Shown piece after piece: positions 6,437-12,613 of a stretch of 19,303 bases of DNA; position 1 is the first letter of the stretch, and every line of letters begins with the position of its first letter. The notes beneath the pieces are model-generated. The model did no database searches, was not told where the DNA came from, and saw nothing but the letters and a program-made list of their open reading frames with translations. The stretch covers positions 1 through 19,303 of the forward strand of contig JAFCEV010000007.1 in the NCBI GenBank assembly GCA_017608985.1, written 5' to 3'. A program made the position numbers and the translations under genes. Source of the DNA: Candidatus Pacearchaeota archaeon (GTDB lineage: Archaea; Nanobdellota; Nanobdellia; Pacearchaeales; GW2011-AR1).

Positions 6437-7138
6437 TCATATATTTCCCAACAAATATTTTTTTCTTTTCTCCTCATCAAACTTTTCTATTGCATATCTG
6501 AGCATTGTTCTTGGCATGATTTTTGAATGTTTCTTTAAAAAATCTTCTAAAACTGCTTCATCTTTTTTTCCAATCTCCCTCAGCATCCAGCCAACAGCTT
6601 TCTGAATTAAATGATGTTTGTTTTCTAAAAGGATTTCTGCAATTCTCAGAGCATCTTCAAAATCTTCTTTTCTAATAAATGCATAAGTCGAAACAATTGC
6701 AATCCGTCTTTCCCACAAATTTTCAGAAATCGCCAAATCATATAAAATTTTTTTCTTTTTATCAAATAAGAAATGCCCAACAATATTTGGAGCACTTAAA
6801 TCAACCAAATCCCAATTATTTATATTTTTTGTGTTTTTCAGGTAAAAATTGAAAATGTTTGCTTTTTCTTCTTCAACAGCTTTTTTATATTTTTCATTTA
6901 AAATAATTAAGGCTACTAATCTGTGCTCATGAATCTTGCTTTTTAATAGCTCTTGGATTTTTGGAAAGCTTAATCCAGAATATTTTTTTGCAATATTTCT
7001 CTGGACAGGAACTTTTATTCCAAGAAAAATATCCCCCTCACCGTATTCTCCTTGGCTTGTCTTAAAAAATCTTTTGGCAACTTCAGCTTGTTCAGGATTT
7101 TTTAATTCTTCTAATTCTTTTTTTAATGATTCTAACAT
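6437..7138 (-). CDS. AlkD-like DNA alkylation repair protein (HEAT-like repeats)
   Basis: This 233-residue all-helical protein matches the AlkC/AlkD family, DNA glycosylases that remove alkylated bases such as 7-methylguanine using HEAT-like repeats. The key family residues appear in place: W109 and D113 in NNWDLVDLSAPNIVG, the WERRIAIVST stretch at 142-151, and W184 in QKAVGWMLREIGK. The N-terminal helix pair with GVKVPVQR-like sequence (GIKVPVQRNIAKKY, 40-53) is also typical. A TTTTATATT box (7158-7166) is centred 24 nt upstream of the ATG, so it probably has its own leaderless message even though eL31 lies only 28 bp upstream. Enzyme activity is inferred from the family. Confidence 0.93.
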   Translation of the reverse strand: MLESLKKELEELKNPEQAEVAKRFFKTSQGEYGEGDIFLGIKVPVQRNIAKKYSGLSFPKIQELLKSKIHEHRLVALIILNEKYKKAVEEEKANIFNFYLKNTKNINNWDLVDLSAPNIVGHFLFDKKKKILYDLAISENLWERRIAIVSTYAFIRKEDFEDALRIAEILLENKHHLIQKAVGWMLREIGKKDEAVLEDFLKKHSKIMPRTMLRYAIEKFDEEKRKKYLLGNI

Positions 7139-7157
7139 ATCAATCTAAGAATTAATT

Positions 7158-7166
7158 AATATAAAA
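7158..7166 (-). promoter_or_regulatory. TATA-like box for the AlkD-like gene
   Basis: On the minus strand TTTTATATT is centred 24 nt upstream of the ATG at 7138, immediately after the eL31 stop codon (7167). It separates the repair gene from the ribosomal operon. Confidence 0.45.
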
Positions 7167-7751
7167 CTATTTCGCAAGAGCTTTTCTCATTTGTCTTTTG
7201 GACTGTTTTGTTTTTCCGCCTTTTTGTCTTTTTATTTCTTTAGAAGCAGCTTTTTTCATTTTTTCTCCTGCTTCTGTACCTGCTTTTGCTTTTTCTTTCT
7301 CTTCTTTCTTTTCCTCTTCTGTTTGCTTAGGTTCTTCAGCTGATTTTTGTATAGTTTCTTTTGCCTTTTCCATCATTGTTTTCTTCTTTTCTGTAATTTC
7401 TCTTGCTTTCTTTTCCATCTTCTCTTCTCTTGCTTTCTTGAATTTTAGTTTTTCAGGAAGCTCAGAAAGTTCAACTTTTACAATATCTTTATCTTTTATT
7501 GCTTTGACTTTAATCTTATTAGGAGGGTTTTTTATTCCTCTGGACCATAAAACTTCATTTAGAAATCTGTCAATTTTGATTTTTCCCAAATCCCTGTCCC
7601 GAATTTTCATGTGCTGAACCAGAAATTCCTTAATTGTTTTGACTGCTTTTGGAGTTTTTTTGTATCTTGGAACAGTTCTTCCTTTTTCTCTTAAAGGAAT
7701 GATATATTCTCTCTCAATTTTTTCAGTTTTTTCTTCTGTTTTCTTTGCCAT
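7167..7751 (-). CDS. rpl31e: Ribosomal protein eL31 with a long charged C-terminal tail
   Basis: The protein has 194 residues. Residues about 12-100 are a full eL31 domain: EREYIIPLREK, VPRYKKTPKAVKTIKEFL, HMKIRDRDLGKIKIDRFLNE, LWSRGIKNPPNKIKVK and VELSELPEKLKF. eL31 is a large-subunit protein near the peptide exit tunnel. Typical archaeal eL31 is about 80-100 residues, so the last 90 residues are extra. That tail is nearly all Lys, Glu, Ala, Thr and Gln and would be helical or disordered, ending in a strongly basic segment (RQKGGKTKQSKRQMRKALAK). It follows an unknown 88-residue gene with a 1-bp gap. eIF6, often next in archaeal operons, is not here. Confidence 0.93.
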   Translation of the reverse strand: MAKKTEEKTEKIEREYIIPLREKGRTVPRYKKTPKAVKTIKEFLVQHMKIRDRDLGKIKIDRFLNEVLWSRGIKNPPNKIKVKAIKDKDIVKVELSELPEKLKFKKAREEKMEKKAREITEKKKTMMEKAKETIQKSAEEPKQTEEEKKEEKEKAKAGTEAGEKMKKAASKEIKRQKGGKTKQSKRQMRKALAK

Positions 7752-7752
7752 T

Positions 7753-8019
7753 TTATTTTATGGACATTTTAAGTATTTTAGATAATCTAGATAAACCTTC
7801 TTTATTATAAGTATCATTAACTACAAGATCAGTACTAGCTCGCCCATCTTCTAGATATCTTATTTTTAAATAACAGAATTTTCTTTGCCAATAAATTTCT
7901 AAACCAAGATTTTTATCTTCTTCTTTTTTAAGAACACCTTCTCTTACAGCTTCTTCTAATCTTTCTTTTAGATATTTAACAGATTTTTGTGAAAAACTTC
8001 TTGTATATTCTTTTGTCAT
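7753..8019 (-). CDS. Hypothetical protein between eL39 and eL31
   Basis: The protein has 88 residues and I do not recognise it. The N-terminal half is a charged amphipathic helix (SVKYLKERLEEAVREGVLKK). The middle has strand-like LGLEIYWQRK and FCYLKIRYLEDGRAS, and the end is TYNKEGLSRLSKILKMSIK. A small alpha/beta fold is possible. It starts 1 bp after the eL39 stop and ends 1 bp before the eL31 start, so it is translated from the ribosomal message. A role linked to the ribosome or translation is inference from position only. Confidence 0.7.
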   Translation of the reverse strand: MTKEYTRSFSQKSVKYLKERLEEAVREGVLKKEEDKNLGLEIYWQRKFCYLKIRYLEDGRASTDLVVNDTYNKEGLSRLSKILKMSIK

Positions 8020-8020
8020 T

Positions 8021-8227
8021 TTAACCTAAATGTGATTTTCTTTGTTTTCTTGGTTTTATATGAAGTTTGGTTCTTCTCCATGAACGTCTGTGTTTAGTCA
8101 TAGCAGAAGGATGAATTCTTTTTCCCATTCCGTATTTTTTAAATACCGCCCATACAGGAGCCCACTTTGTCTGCCTTGCTTTTTTTGCAAGCTTTGTTTT
8201 TTTATCTGGATTTTTTATTCCGCTCAT
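8021..8227 (-). CDS. rpl39e: Ribosomal protein eL39
   Basis: The protein has 68 residues. It contains the eL39 pattern: a basic N-terminus KKTKLAKKARQTKWAPVWA, then RIHPSAMTKHRRSWRRTKL, close to the family RRHWRRSKL ending. eL39 lines the exit tunnel of the large subunit. Typical members have about 50 residues; this one has a few more at the N-terminus, an extended middle and about 10 extra basic residues at the C-terminus (HIKPRKQRKSHLG). Its ATG overlaps the stop of the preceding 62-residue ORF by 4 bp. Confidence 0.9.
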   Translation of the reverse strand: MSGIKNPDKKTKLAKKARQTKWAPVWAVFKKYGMGKRIHPSAMTKHRRSWRRTKLHIKPRKQRKSHLG

Positions 8228-8412
8228 TTTATATTTTGAATTATTCTCATTATATTTAAATCATTATTAAGCATATTTGAACTGTCTTTTATTGATTCTT
8301 GTAACTTTTTATCTAATGTTGATGTATTAACTTCTACTTTTTGTTCATTATAATAAAAAATTGTTTTGGCTTTACCATCTATATCACGATAGGTTTCTAT
8401 TTTATTTATCAT
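8224..8412 (-). CDS. Hypothetical small protein between eS19 and eL39
   Basis: The protein has 62 residues and I do not recognise it. The N-terminal third may form strands (KAKTIFYYNEQKVEVN); the rest is a polar helix ending in MRIIQNIK. It occupies the place where PDCD5 (TFAR19) sits in many archaeal operons, but it lacks the PDCD5 pattern. Its ATG overlaps the eS19 stop by 1 bp (TAATG) and its stop overlaps the eL39 start by 4 bp, so translation coupling supports a real gene. Confidence 0.65.
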   Translation of the reverse strand: MINKIETYRDIDGKAKTIFYYNEQKVEVNTSTLDKKLQESIKDSSNMLNNDLNIMRIIQNIK

Positions 8413-8837
8413 TATTTTATTTCCTCCATAAATCTTCTTCCTTTTTCTGTAAGTTGCCTTCCTGGCTTCTTGCTTTTAACTCCTTTGATATCTTTTGCAA
8501 TTTCTGTGAATCCTGCTTTATCTGCCTGCTGAAGAATAGTCCTGATTATTTTCCCGCCTGCTCTTCGAAATTCTTCTGGTTTAAATCCCCTGTTTTTCTT
8601 GCTCCCATATTTTGTTCTTAATCTATTAACTCCCACAATGTTTTTTTTGTAAATCTGTCTAAGAATGCTTGCAGCCCTTTTATACCAAAAATCAGGCTCT
8701 TCAATTGGCCTTGCTTTTGCAGGACCTGATTTAACAAAACTAACCCACTCAGGCACTTTGAATTCAGGAATTTTTTTTAAAGCTTCTGCTAGTTTAATAT
8801 TATATTCATGAGGGTTTAATTCATATACTGGATTCAT
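8412..8837 (-). CDS. rps19e: Ribosomal protein eS19
   Basis: The protein has 141 residues, the usual length. The eS19 signature VPEWVSFVKSGPAKARPIEE is at about 28-47, followed by DFWYKRAASILRQIYKKNIVGVNRLRTKYG and FRRAGGKIIRTILQQADKAGF. The C-terminus GRQLTEKGRRFMEEI is also typical. eS19 is a small-subunit head protein needed for late 40S/30S maturation. It is the first gene of the operon. A TATA box at 8909-8916 predicts a leader of about 49 nt carrying two small hairpins and no SD sequence. Confidence 0.96.
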   Translation of the reverse strand: MNPVYELNPHEYNIKLAEALKKIPEFKVPEWVSFVKSGPAKARPIEEPDFWYKRAASILRQIYKKNIVGVNRLRTKYGSKKNRGFKPEEFRRAGGKIIRTILQQADKAGFTEIAKDIKGVKSKKPGRQLTEKGRRFMEEIK

Positions 8838-8886
8838 TTATGGCTTGTCTCGCGACAATAGATTTGTTCAATTAAGAACAATTTAC
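8838..8886 (-). promoter_or_regulatory. Predicted eS19 mRNA leader with two hairpins
   Basis: On the minus strand the leader holds TTGTTC-TTAATT-GAACAA (8881-8864, 6-bp stem) and then TTGTC-GCGA-GACAA (8858-8845, 5-bp stem closed by a GNRA-type tetraloop), 7 nt before the ATG. No SD sequence is present. The two compact stems beside a ribosomal-protein start codon are compatible with autogenous control, but this is inference. The transcription start is predicted from the TATA box, not observed. Confidence 0.45.
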
Positions 8887-8908
8887 CTAAAATTATTTAG
8901 AAGAAGAG

Positions 8909-8916
8909 TTTATAAA
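8909..8916 (-). promoter_or_regulatory. Palindromic TATA box upstream of the eS19 operon
   Basis: TTTATAAA is its own reverse complement and lies about 75 nt upstream of the eS19 ATG. It could also work on the plus strand, where a 40-codon ORF begins at 8934, but I do not regard that ORF as supported. Confidence 0.45.
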
Positions 8917-8992
8917 CTTTATTGATTTTAGTAATGAAACAGGAGAAATATTATATATCAGAATTAATAACCTGGAAAAGAAATCCCAATAA

Positions 8993-9241
8993 TTATCTAA
9001 TTACTTTTCTCCACTTCTTCAGTGCAATTGTAAATCCGATTGTCTTTGCAGTATAATTTTTTCCGAGTTTTTTAAGAATTTCTTCAGCCATTTTTTTAAT
9101 ATCTGCCTTGTTCCTGCAACAGGATTTAAGAACAGATATTTTAACATTGTCATGTTTTTTGAAATGATTTTTTAAATTTTCAATGAAATTCTCTGTTATT
9201 CTATTTTTTCCCAATTGCATTTCGCATAATTTTTTCTGCAT
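8993..9241 (-). CDS. YhbY/CRM-domain RNA-binding protein
   Basis: The protein has 82 residues and consists of one CRM (CRS1-YhbY) domain. The family GKxG-type loop appears as QLGKNRITENFIENLKNHF (9-27). A strand follows (DNVKISVLKSC), and the end is IGFTIALKKWRK, close to the family IGxTIVLYR ending. Single-domain YhbY proteins bind pre-ribosomal RNA and help large-subunit assembly in bacteria; archaeal ones are less studied. In this copy the last glycine of the GxxG loop is not conserved (GKNR). A TTATATAA box at 9277-9284, 40 nt upstream, is a likely promoter. It lies upstream of the ribosomal operon, with a 155-bp gap holding the eS19 promoter. Confidence 0.82.
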   Translation of the reverse strand: MQKKLCEMQLGKNRITENFIENLKNHFKKHDNVKISVLKSCCRNKADIKKMAEEILKKLGKNYTAKTIGFTIALKKWRKVIR

Positions 9242-9276
9242 TAATTAAATTATTAACATCACAATTTTAAAAAACT

Positions 9277-9284
9277 TTATATAA
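9277..9284 (-). promoter_or_regulatory. TATA-like box for the YhbY-type gene
   Basis: TTATATAA is centred about 40 nt upstream of the ATG at 9241, giving a predicted leader of about 13 nt. No SD is visible. Confidence 0.4.
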
Positions 9285-9345
9285 TCTTAATTGCTGTATA
9301 AAATACGGAAAAAAAGAATTATTAATTTTATTTTTAGTTTTTATA

Positions 9346-9493
9346 CTATCTTTTTCTATATTTACTAATCTCATATCCTAACTTCTCAAACCTATCTAAT
9401 TCTTCATTAATTAACTTCATTCCTTCTTTCAAATCTGTAAATTTAAATAAATTTTCAAATAATTCTTCTAATTGTTTTTCTTTTCCACCCCAT
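9346..9493 (-). pseudogene. Frameshifted small paralogue of the preceding ORF
   Basis: An ATG at 9493, 1 nt after the stop of the 65-residue ORF, leads into a frame that closes after 12 codons. The +1 frame stays open to a TAG at 9346 and encodes GGKEKQLEELFENLF, then DLKEGMKLINEELDRF, then EKLGYEISKYRKR. Removing one G from the GGGG run directly after the start (9488-9491) would join them into about 48 residues. The end FEKLGYEISKYRKR resembles FENKGYNVEKYNRRQK in the preceding protein, so the two are probably tandem paralogues. It may be a recent pseudogene, a sequencing error in a homopolymer, or a programmed shift. Confidence 0.5.
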
Positions 9494-9494
9494 T

Positions 9495-9692
9495 TTAATT
9501 ACAATTTATTGATAACATAAGGTTTTCTCTATATTTTTGCCTTCTATTATATTTTTCCACGTTATATCCTTTATTTTCAAAATACTCAATAATTCTTCTG
9601 CTTTCTCCAAGCTCTTCTGCAGTTTTAACATCATTCATTAATTTTTCTAAAAATACATTAACTCTTATCTGTTCTTTTTCTCTTTTATCCAT
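9495..9692 (-). CDS. Hypothetical small charged protein downstream of NFACT-R
   Basis: The protein has 65 residues, is highly charged and mostly helical: MDKREKEQIRVNVFLEKLMN, ESRRIIEYFENKGYNVEKYN, then RRQKYRENL. I do not recognise the family. The last part (IEYFENKGYNVEKY) suggests a helix-strand unit and recurs in the frameshifted ORF just downstream. Its ATG lies 28 bp inside the end of the NFACT-R gene, a different-frame overlap that suggests coupled translation. The function is unknown; the link to NFACT-R is positional. Confidence 0.6.
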   Translation of the reverse strand: MDKREKEQIRVNVFLEKLMNDVKTAEELGESRRIIEYFENKGYNVEKYNRRQKYRENLMLSINCN

Positions 9693-10045
9693 TTTTCAAT
9701 TTCTTTTTTCTTAATTTTAATAATTTTAAATTTTTTAACTCCAAAACTTCCTGTTTTCATTCCTTTTATCTTGTAAATATCTTTTCCTTTGAAAATATGA
9801 ACTATGACATCTTTTTTGTTATCTCTCCAATCCTGGCTATATCTTGCACAGAAAATTGCAGCTTCTTTTATGTCTTTTTTATTTGCTTTGCCTTTTATAT
9901 TTACAAAAGGACTTCCAGGAGCAGCAGTATGCAATACAATCTCATTTTCTTCAGCCTGCTTAATTAATTCCTCATTATTTTTTGCATTTCTTCCAGCAAG
10001 AATAGATTTTCCTGACGAAGCCGTTATCTCTCTAAATTTTATCAT
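9665..10045 (-). CDS. Stand-alone NFACT-R (DUF814) domain protein
   Basis: The protein has 126 residues and matches the RNA-binding R domain of the NFACT family (Rqc2/RqcH/FbpA), here without the N-terminal NFACT-N and coiled-coil parts. Family motifs are GKSILAGRNAKNNEELIKQA (13-32), LHTAAPGSPFVNIKG (38-52), EAAIFCARYSQDWRD (61-75) and IKGMKTGSFGVKK (94-106). Full-length relatives act in rescue of stalled large ribosomal subunits. Stand-alone R domains occur in archaea, and a role in RNA binding or modification has been proposed for them; the function here is not established. A TAAATATAAA-like TATA sequence lies about 28 nt upstream of the ATG, next to the promoter of a divergent membrane-protein gene. 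Confidence 0.85.
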   Translation of the reverse strand: MIKFREITASSGKSILAGRNAKNNEELIKQAEENEIVLHTAAPGSPFVNIKGKANKKDIKEAAIFCARYSQDWRDNKKDVIVHIFKGKDIYKIKGMKTGSFGVKKFKIIKIKKKEIEKWIKEKKNR

Positions 10046-10134
10046 ATTCTTCTTAAAAAAGGAACATTTTTATATTTAGCGGGAAATAGCAATATTTATA
10101 AAATAATAAAACCTAATTTTATAGAGGTGATAAA
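10046..10134. promoter_or_regulatory. Divergent promoter region between NFACT-R and a small membrane protein
   Basis: For the plus strand, TTTATAAA at 10095-10102 and the SD GAGGTGA at 10124-10130 precede the ATG at 10135. For the minus strand, TAAATATAAAAA centred near 10073 lies about 28 nt before the ATG at 10045. The two TATA elements are separate. Confidence 0.5.
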
Positions 10135-10305
10135 ATGGCAAAAATGACTGCATGGCTTGTTACTCTTCTTGGAGTTTTGCTTGTTTTAGCTTTGATAGTA
10201 CCAGCTACATTTTCAGGTCCTTGGTTTAACTGGGTTATTGCTCTGGCAGTACTTGTTGTAGGTGTAGGCAAGCTTGTAAGAAATTATTCTCCAAGAAAAA
10301 AATAA
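10135..10305 (+). CDS. Small two-helix membrane protein
   Basis: The ORF encodes 56 residues starting MAKMTAWLVTLLGVLLVLAL. Two hydrophobic helices (about 5-22 and 31-47) flank a short loop with SGPWFNW, and the C-terminus is basic (KLVRNYSPRKK). The positive-inside rule suggests both termini are in the cytoplasm. A strong SD (GAGGTGA, 4 nt before the ATG) and a TATA box 33-40 nt upstream support expression. Small two-helix proteins like this are common in DPANN-type genomes; I know of no function. Confidence 0.85.
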   Translation: MAKMTAWLVTLLGVLLVLALIVPATFSGPWFNWVIALAVLVVGVGKLVRNYSPRKK

Positions 10306-10326
10306 ATCTATTATTTATTTTGTGAT

Positions 10327-10761
10327 TTAATTTTTATTTACAAATTTATTTGTAATTATCAAACATTTTTTCTGATTAGTCCAGGTTAATTTTTTTAGAG
10401 CTTTTTCAAAATTTAGCCATTGGTAACTTGAATGTTCTATTTTATCTATTTTTATTGGCCCTGGTTTAATTTCAACTGCATATAATGAGTAAGTCTGTCC
10501 AATTACACCTTCTCTGTCTTTTAATTCTTTTTTATATTTATATTTCCCAAAAGCACGAAATTTTTTTATTGCAATAGGAACTTTTCCTGTTTCTTCTTTC
10601 AATTCTCTTCTTAGAGAATCTAAAATTTTTTCTCCTTTTTTTAATCCTCCTTTTGGAAATTCCCAGCCTTTCCAGTGAAGTTTCCTTTTCAAAACCAAAT
10701 ATTTTATTCCTTGTTTTGTTCTGGAATATGTTACTATAAAAATCCCTTTTCTGTATTTCAT
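10327..10761 (-). CDS. Nudix hydrolase
   Basis: With the ATG at 10761 the protein has 144 residues. The Nudix box is complete: GGLKKGEKILDSLRRELKEE followed by TGK, with the GG, the Glu, and the REL-EE-TG metal-binding core. The front half has FIVTYSRTKQGIKYLVLKRK and WKGWEFPKGG, which is typical of MutT/diadenosine-polyphosphate hydrolase-like members. These cleave nucleoside diphosphates linked to another group; the substrate is not predictable. I prefer the ATG at 10761 over the upstream start at 10809, because 10761 gives the ATGA overlap with the preceding gene seen elsewhere in the window, and the extra 16 residues lie inside that gene. Confidence 0.9.
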   Translation of the reverse strand: MKYRKGIFIVTYSRTKQGIKYLVLKRKLHWKGWEFPKGGLKKGEKILDSLRRELKEETGKVPIAIKKFRAFGKYKYKKELKDREGVIGQTYSLYAVEIKPGPIKIDKIEHSSYQWLNFEKALKKLTWTNQKKCLIITNKFVNKN

Positions 10762-11012
10762 TCTTTTTCTTTCAAACATCTTGTCACAATTAAAATTCCT
10801 AAAACACAAATAATTGTAACTATTAAAGCACTTATCAGTTGTCCTTTAATTGGGCTTGCAGAAGCAATTTTATTAACCCAAGATTGAATTAAGTCTCTCC
10901 AGACCAATGCAATTAAGAATCCGAAAGCTGCAATAAGAGCAGCATATAATGCTTTCTTCAATTCTTTGTTGAATCTCTGTGCTTTTTCCTTACTTCTTTT
11001 TGTTCTTTTCAT
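10758..11012 (-). CDS. Small two-helix membrane protein, DUF5654-like
   Basis: The protein has 84 residues. A basic amphipathic N-terminus (KRTKRSKEKAQRFNKELKKA) is followed by two hydrophobic helices: ALIAAFGFLIALVWRDLIQS (about 25-44) and QLISALIVTIICVLGILIVT (about 58-77). The pattern of AFGFxIALxWRD and a second helix with IVTII resembles the archaeal DUF5654 family, recalled from memory and not checked. Its stop overlaps the Nudix start by 4 bp. AATTTAAAAAG about 25 nt upstream may be its TATA box. The function is unknown. Confidence 0.7.
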   Translation of the reverse strand: MKRTKRSKEKAQRFNKELKKALYAALIAAFGFLIALVWRDLIQSWVNKIASASPIKGQLISALIVTIICVLGILIVTRCLKEKE

Positions 11013-11041
11013 TTCCTTATAAAGTTGTAATACTTTTTAAA

Positions 11042-11323
11042 TTATTCTCCAGAAAAAATATATTTTTGTTTTATGATGACTGTTCTTATTTTCTTGGAAA
11101 GATACATAACTATATTATCTAAGTTCTTTTTATTTTTATAACCCATTATTTCAATTTCCTTTTCATTAATTAAATCATTTTCCAAGTTTAATTCTTTGCC
11201 GAGTTTTTCAAATTTCTTTCCGAGAACAAATCTCTTAGAATAATTTTTATCTGACAAATATTCTTGAATCTTCTCAATATTTTTACCGATTTTTTCTGGA
11301 TAAACTACAAGATAAATTGTCAT
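11042..11323 (-). CDS. Hypothetical protein
   Basis: The protein has 93 residues and I do not recognise it. It begins with a strand (MTIYLVVYPEK), followed by a helix (IEKIQEYLSDKNYSKRFVLG), a charged helix with FEKLGKELNLENDL, and ends with strand-like KKIRTVIIKQKYIFSGE. This strand-helix order suggests a small alpha/beta domain. TTATATATAA about 27 nt upstream of the ATG is a good TATA box and suggests a leaderless message; it lies in the short gap after RuBisCO, so the gene is probably not part of the RuBisCO operon. Confidence 0.65.
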   Translation of the reverse strand: MTIYLVVYPEKIGKNIEKIQEYLSDKNYSKRFVLGKKFEKLGKELNLENDLINEKEIEIMGYKNKKNLDNIVMYLSKKIRTVIIKQKYIFSGE

Positions 11324-11357
11324 ATAATTTAGAATACTTTATTTTATATATAATTTC

Positions 11358-12611
11358 CTATACCCAAAACTCCAAAGCATCTTTAAGTTCATCATGGCTC
11401 TTTGCATATTTTTTCAACGGAATTTTTTTCATTACAGCATCTACAGCCTGCCTCATTGCTTTTGCACCTGAAACTGTTCCTCCAGGATGTCCGTGAACTC
11501 CTCCTCCTGCCTGAATAACTAAATCTTTTCCAAGATGTTTGACTAAAAAAGGAACATGTCCCGGATGCAATCCTCCAGATGAAACAGCAAAAACAGGTTT
11601 TATATTCCCCCATTTTTGTGCAAGTCGGTTTTTTGTTGTTTTAACATCTTTTAATTCAATCTCTTCTGCTAAATCTTCAATGTCTTCTATCTTTCCTTCT
11701 AGTTTTCCAATTCCTGTTCCGATATGTATCTGGTCAACCCCAATTAATCTTGCAAAATCAGCTAATACCATCATACTTATTCCCTGTTCAGGATTTCTGT
11801 CAAAAGCAGCATGCATTGCCCGATGTGCGTGAATCGCCATTTTAAAATTTGCTTCTTTTAAAGTCTGCAAAGCAGCCCAGCCAGCTGTGAGAATATCCAC
11901 CATAATATACTTACTACCCATTTTTTCAGCAAGCTGTGCTCTTTTAATCATCTCTTTTGTTTCTGCAGTGACATTTACTAAATAACCTTTTTTTTCTCCT
12001 GTAACTTGTTCTGCTTTATCTGCCATTTCCAAAGTTTTTGCAAGCCTTTTTTCAAATAAATTAAATTTTTGTGAAGCTAAATTTTCATCATCCTTGACAA
12101 TATCACATCCTCCAATCCAGGACTGATAAGCTGACTGAGCATGATGTCTTGTATTTAATCCTAACTTGGGTTTTATGATTGTTCCCACAAGAGGGCGAGA
12201 TTTAACTTTCAACATTTTTCTCACACCTTCTATTCCGTATTTTGGGCCAGAAAAACTTTTCAAAATATTTTTTGGAAAACTGACATCTTCCAACCTAATA
12301 GATTTAACAACTTTCATACCGAAAATATTTCCTGCAACACTCGATAAAATATTTGGAACATTGTCATATTCAAACAATTCCTGAGGATAAGCAATTTTTA
12401 CAAGATTTCCCTTAATGGAAAAAACTTTTGCTCTCAGTTTTTCAACATAATCTTTTCCTGGAACTTTTGTCCAGGTTCCGACTGAGGATTCAAGTGCAAC
12501 AGTATTTGCAGCCTTTTTCATCGAAATTCTATTTGGAACAATCTTAAATAAACATAATAAATCATTCTTTGGCTTATATTTCAGATTTATGAATTCAAAC
12601 TCTTTTTTCAT
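11358..12611 (-). CDS. rbcL: RuBisCO large chain, form III-like (archaeal)
   Basis: From the ATG at 12611 the protein has 417 residues. Active-site elements are intact: ESSVGTWTKV (E41, T46, W47), NILSSVAGNIFGM (N95), TIIKPKLGL (K147), GGCDIVKDDENL (carbamate Lys K173 with D175, E176), AIHAHRAMHAAFDR (H263), HIGTGIGKLEGK (H296, loop-6 K303) and AVSSGGLHPGHVP (S345). GGGVHGHPGGTVSGAKAMRQ closes the barrel. Form III enzymes join CO2 to ribulose 1,5-bisphosphate made from nucleotides, giving 3-phosphoglycerate. AMP phosphorylase and ribose-1,5-bisphosphate isomerase are not in this window. An in-frame GTG at 12626 would add five residues but starts inside the upstream cysteine-rich ORF. The subtype within form III is unresolved. 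Confidence 0.95.
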   Translation of the reverse strand: MKKEFEFINLKYKPKNDLLCLFKIVPNRISMKKAANTVALESSVGTWTKVPGKDYVEKLRAKVFSIKGNLVKIAYPQELFEYDNVPNILSSVAGNIFGMKVVKSIRLEDVSFPKNILKSFSGPKYGIEGVRKMLKVKSRPLVGTIIKPKLGLNTRHHAQSAYQSWIGGCDIVKDDENLASQKFNLFEKRLAKTLEMADKAEQVTGEKKGYLVNVTAETKEMIKRAQLAEKMGSKYIMVDILTAGWAALQTLKEANFKMAIHAHRAMHAAFDRNPEQGISMMVLADFARLIGVDQIHIGTGIGKLEGKIEDIEDLAEEIELKDVKTTKNRLAQKWGNIKPVFAVSSGGLHPGHVPFLVKHLGKDLVIQAGGGVHGHPGGTVSGAKAMRQAVDAVMKKIPLKKYAKSHDELKDALEFWV

Positions 12612-12613
12612 CT

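Noticed and set aside
7198..7617. 139-codon plus-strand open frame opposite eL31
   Set aside because: Phe/Ser-rich translation is the mirror of the Lys/Glu-rich eL31 tail; no promoter or SD is apparent.
8934..9056. 40-codon plus-strand ORF starting MKQEKYYISELITWKRNPNN behind a TTTATAAA
   Set aside because: The TATA is palindromic and explained by the eS19 operon; the second half of the ORF is antisense to the YhbY-type gene.
10762..10809. Upstream start for the Nudix gene
   Set aside because: It lies inside the preceding gene; the ATG at 10761 gives the usual 4-bp overlap.
11392..11613. 73-codon Cys/Ser-rich ORF on the minus strand
   Set aside because: It is an out-of-frame reading of the RuBisCO gene.
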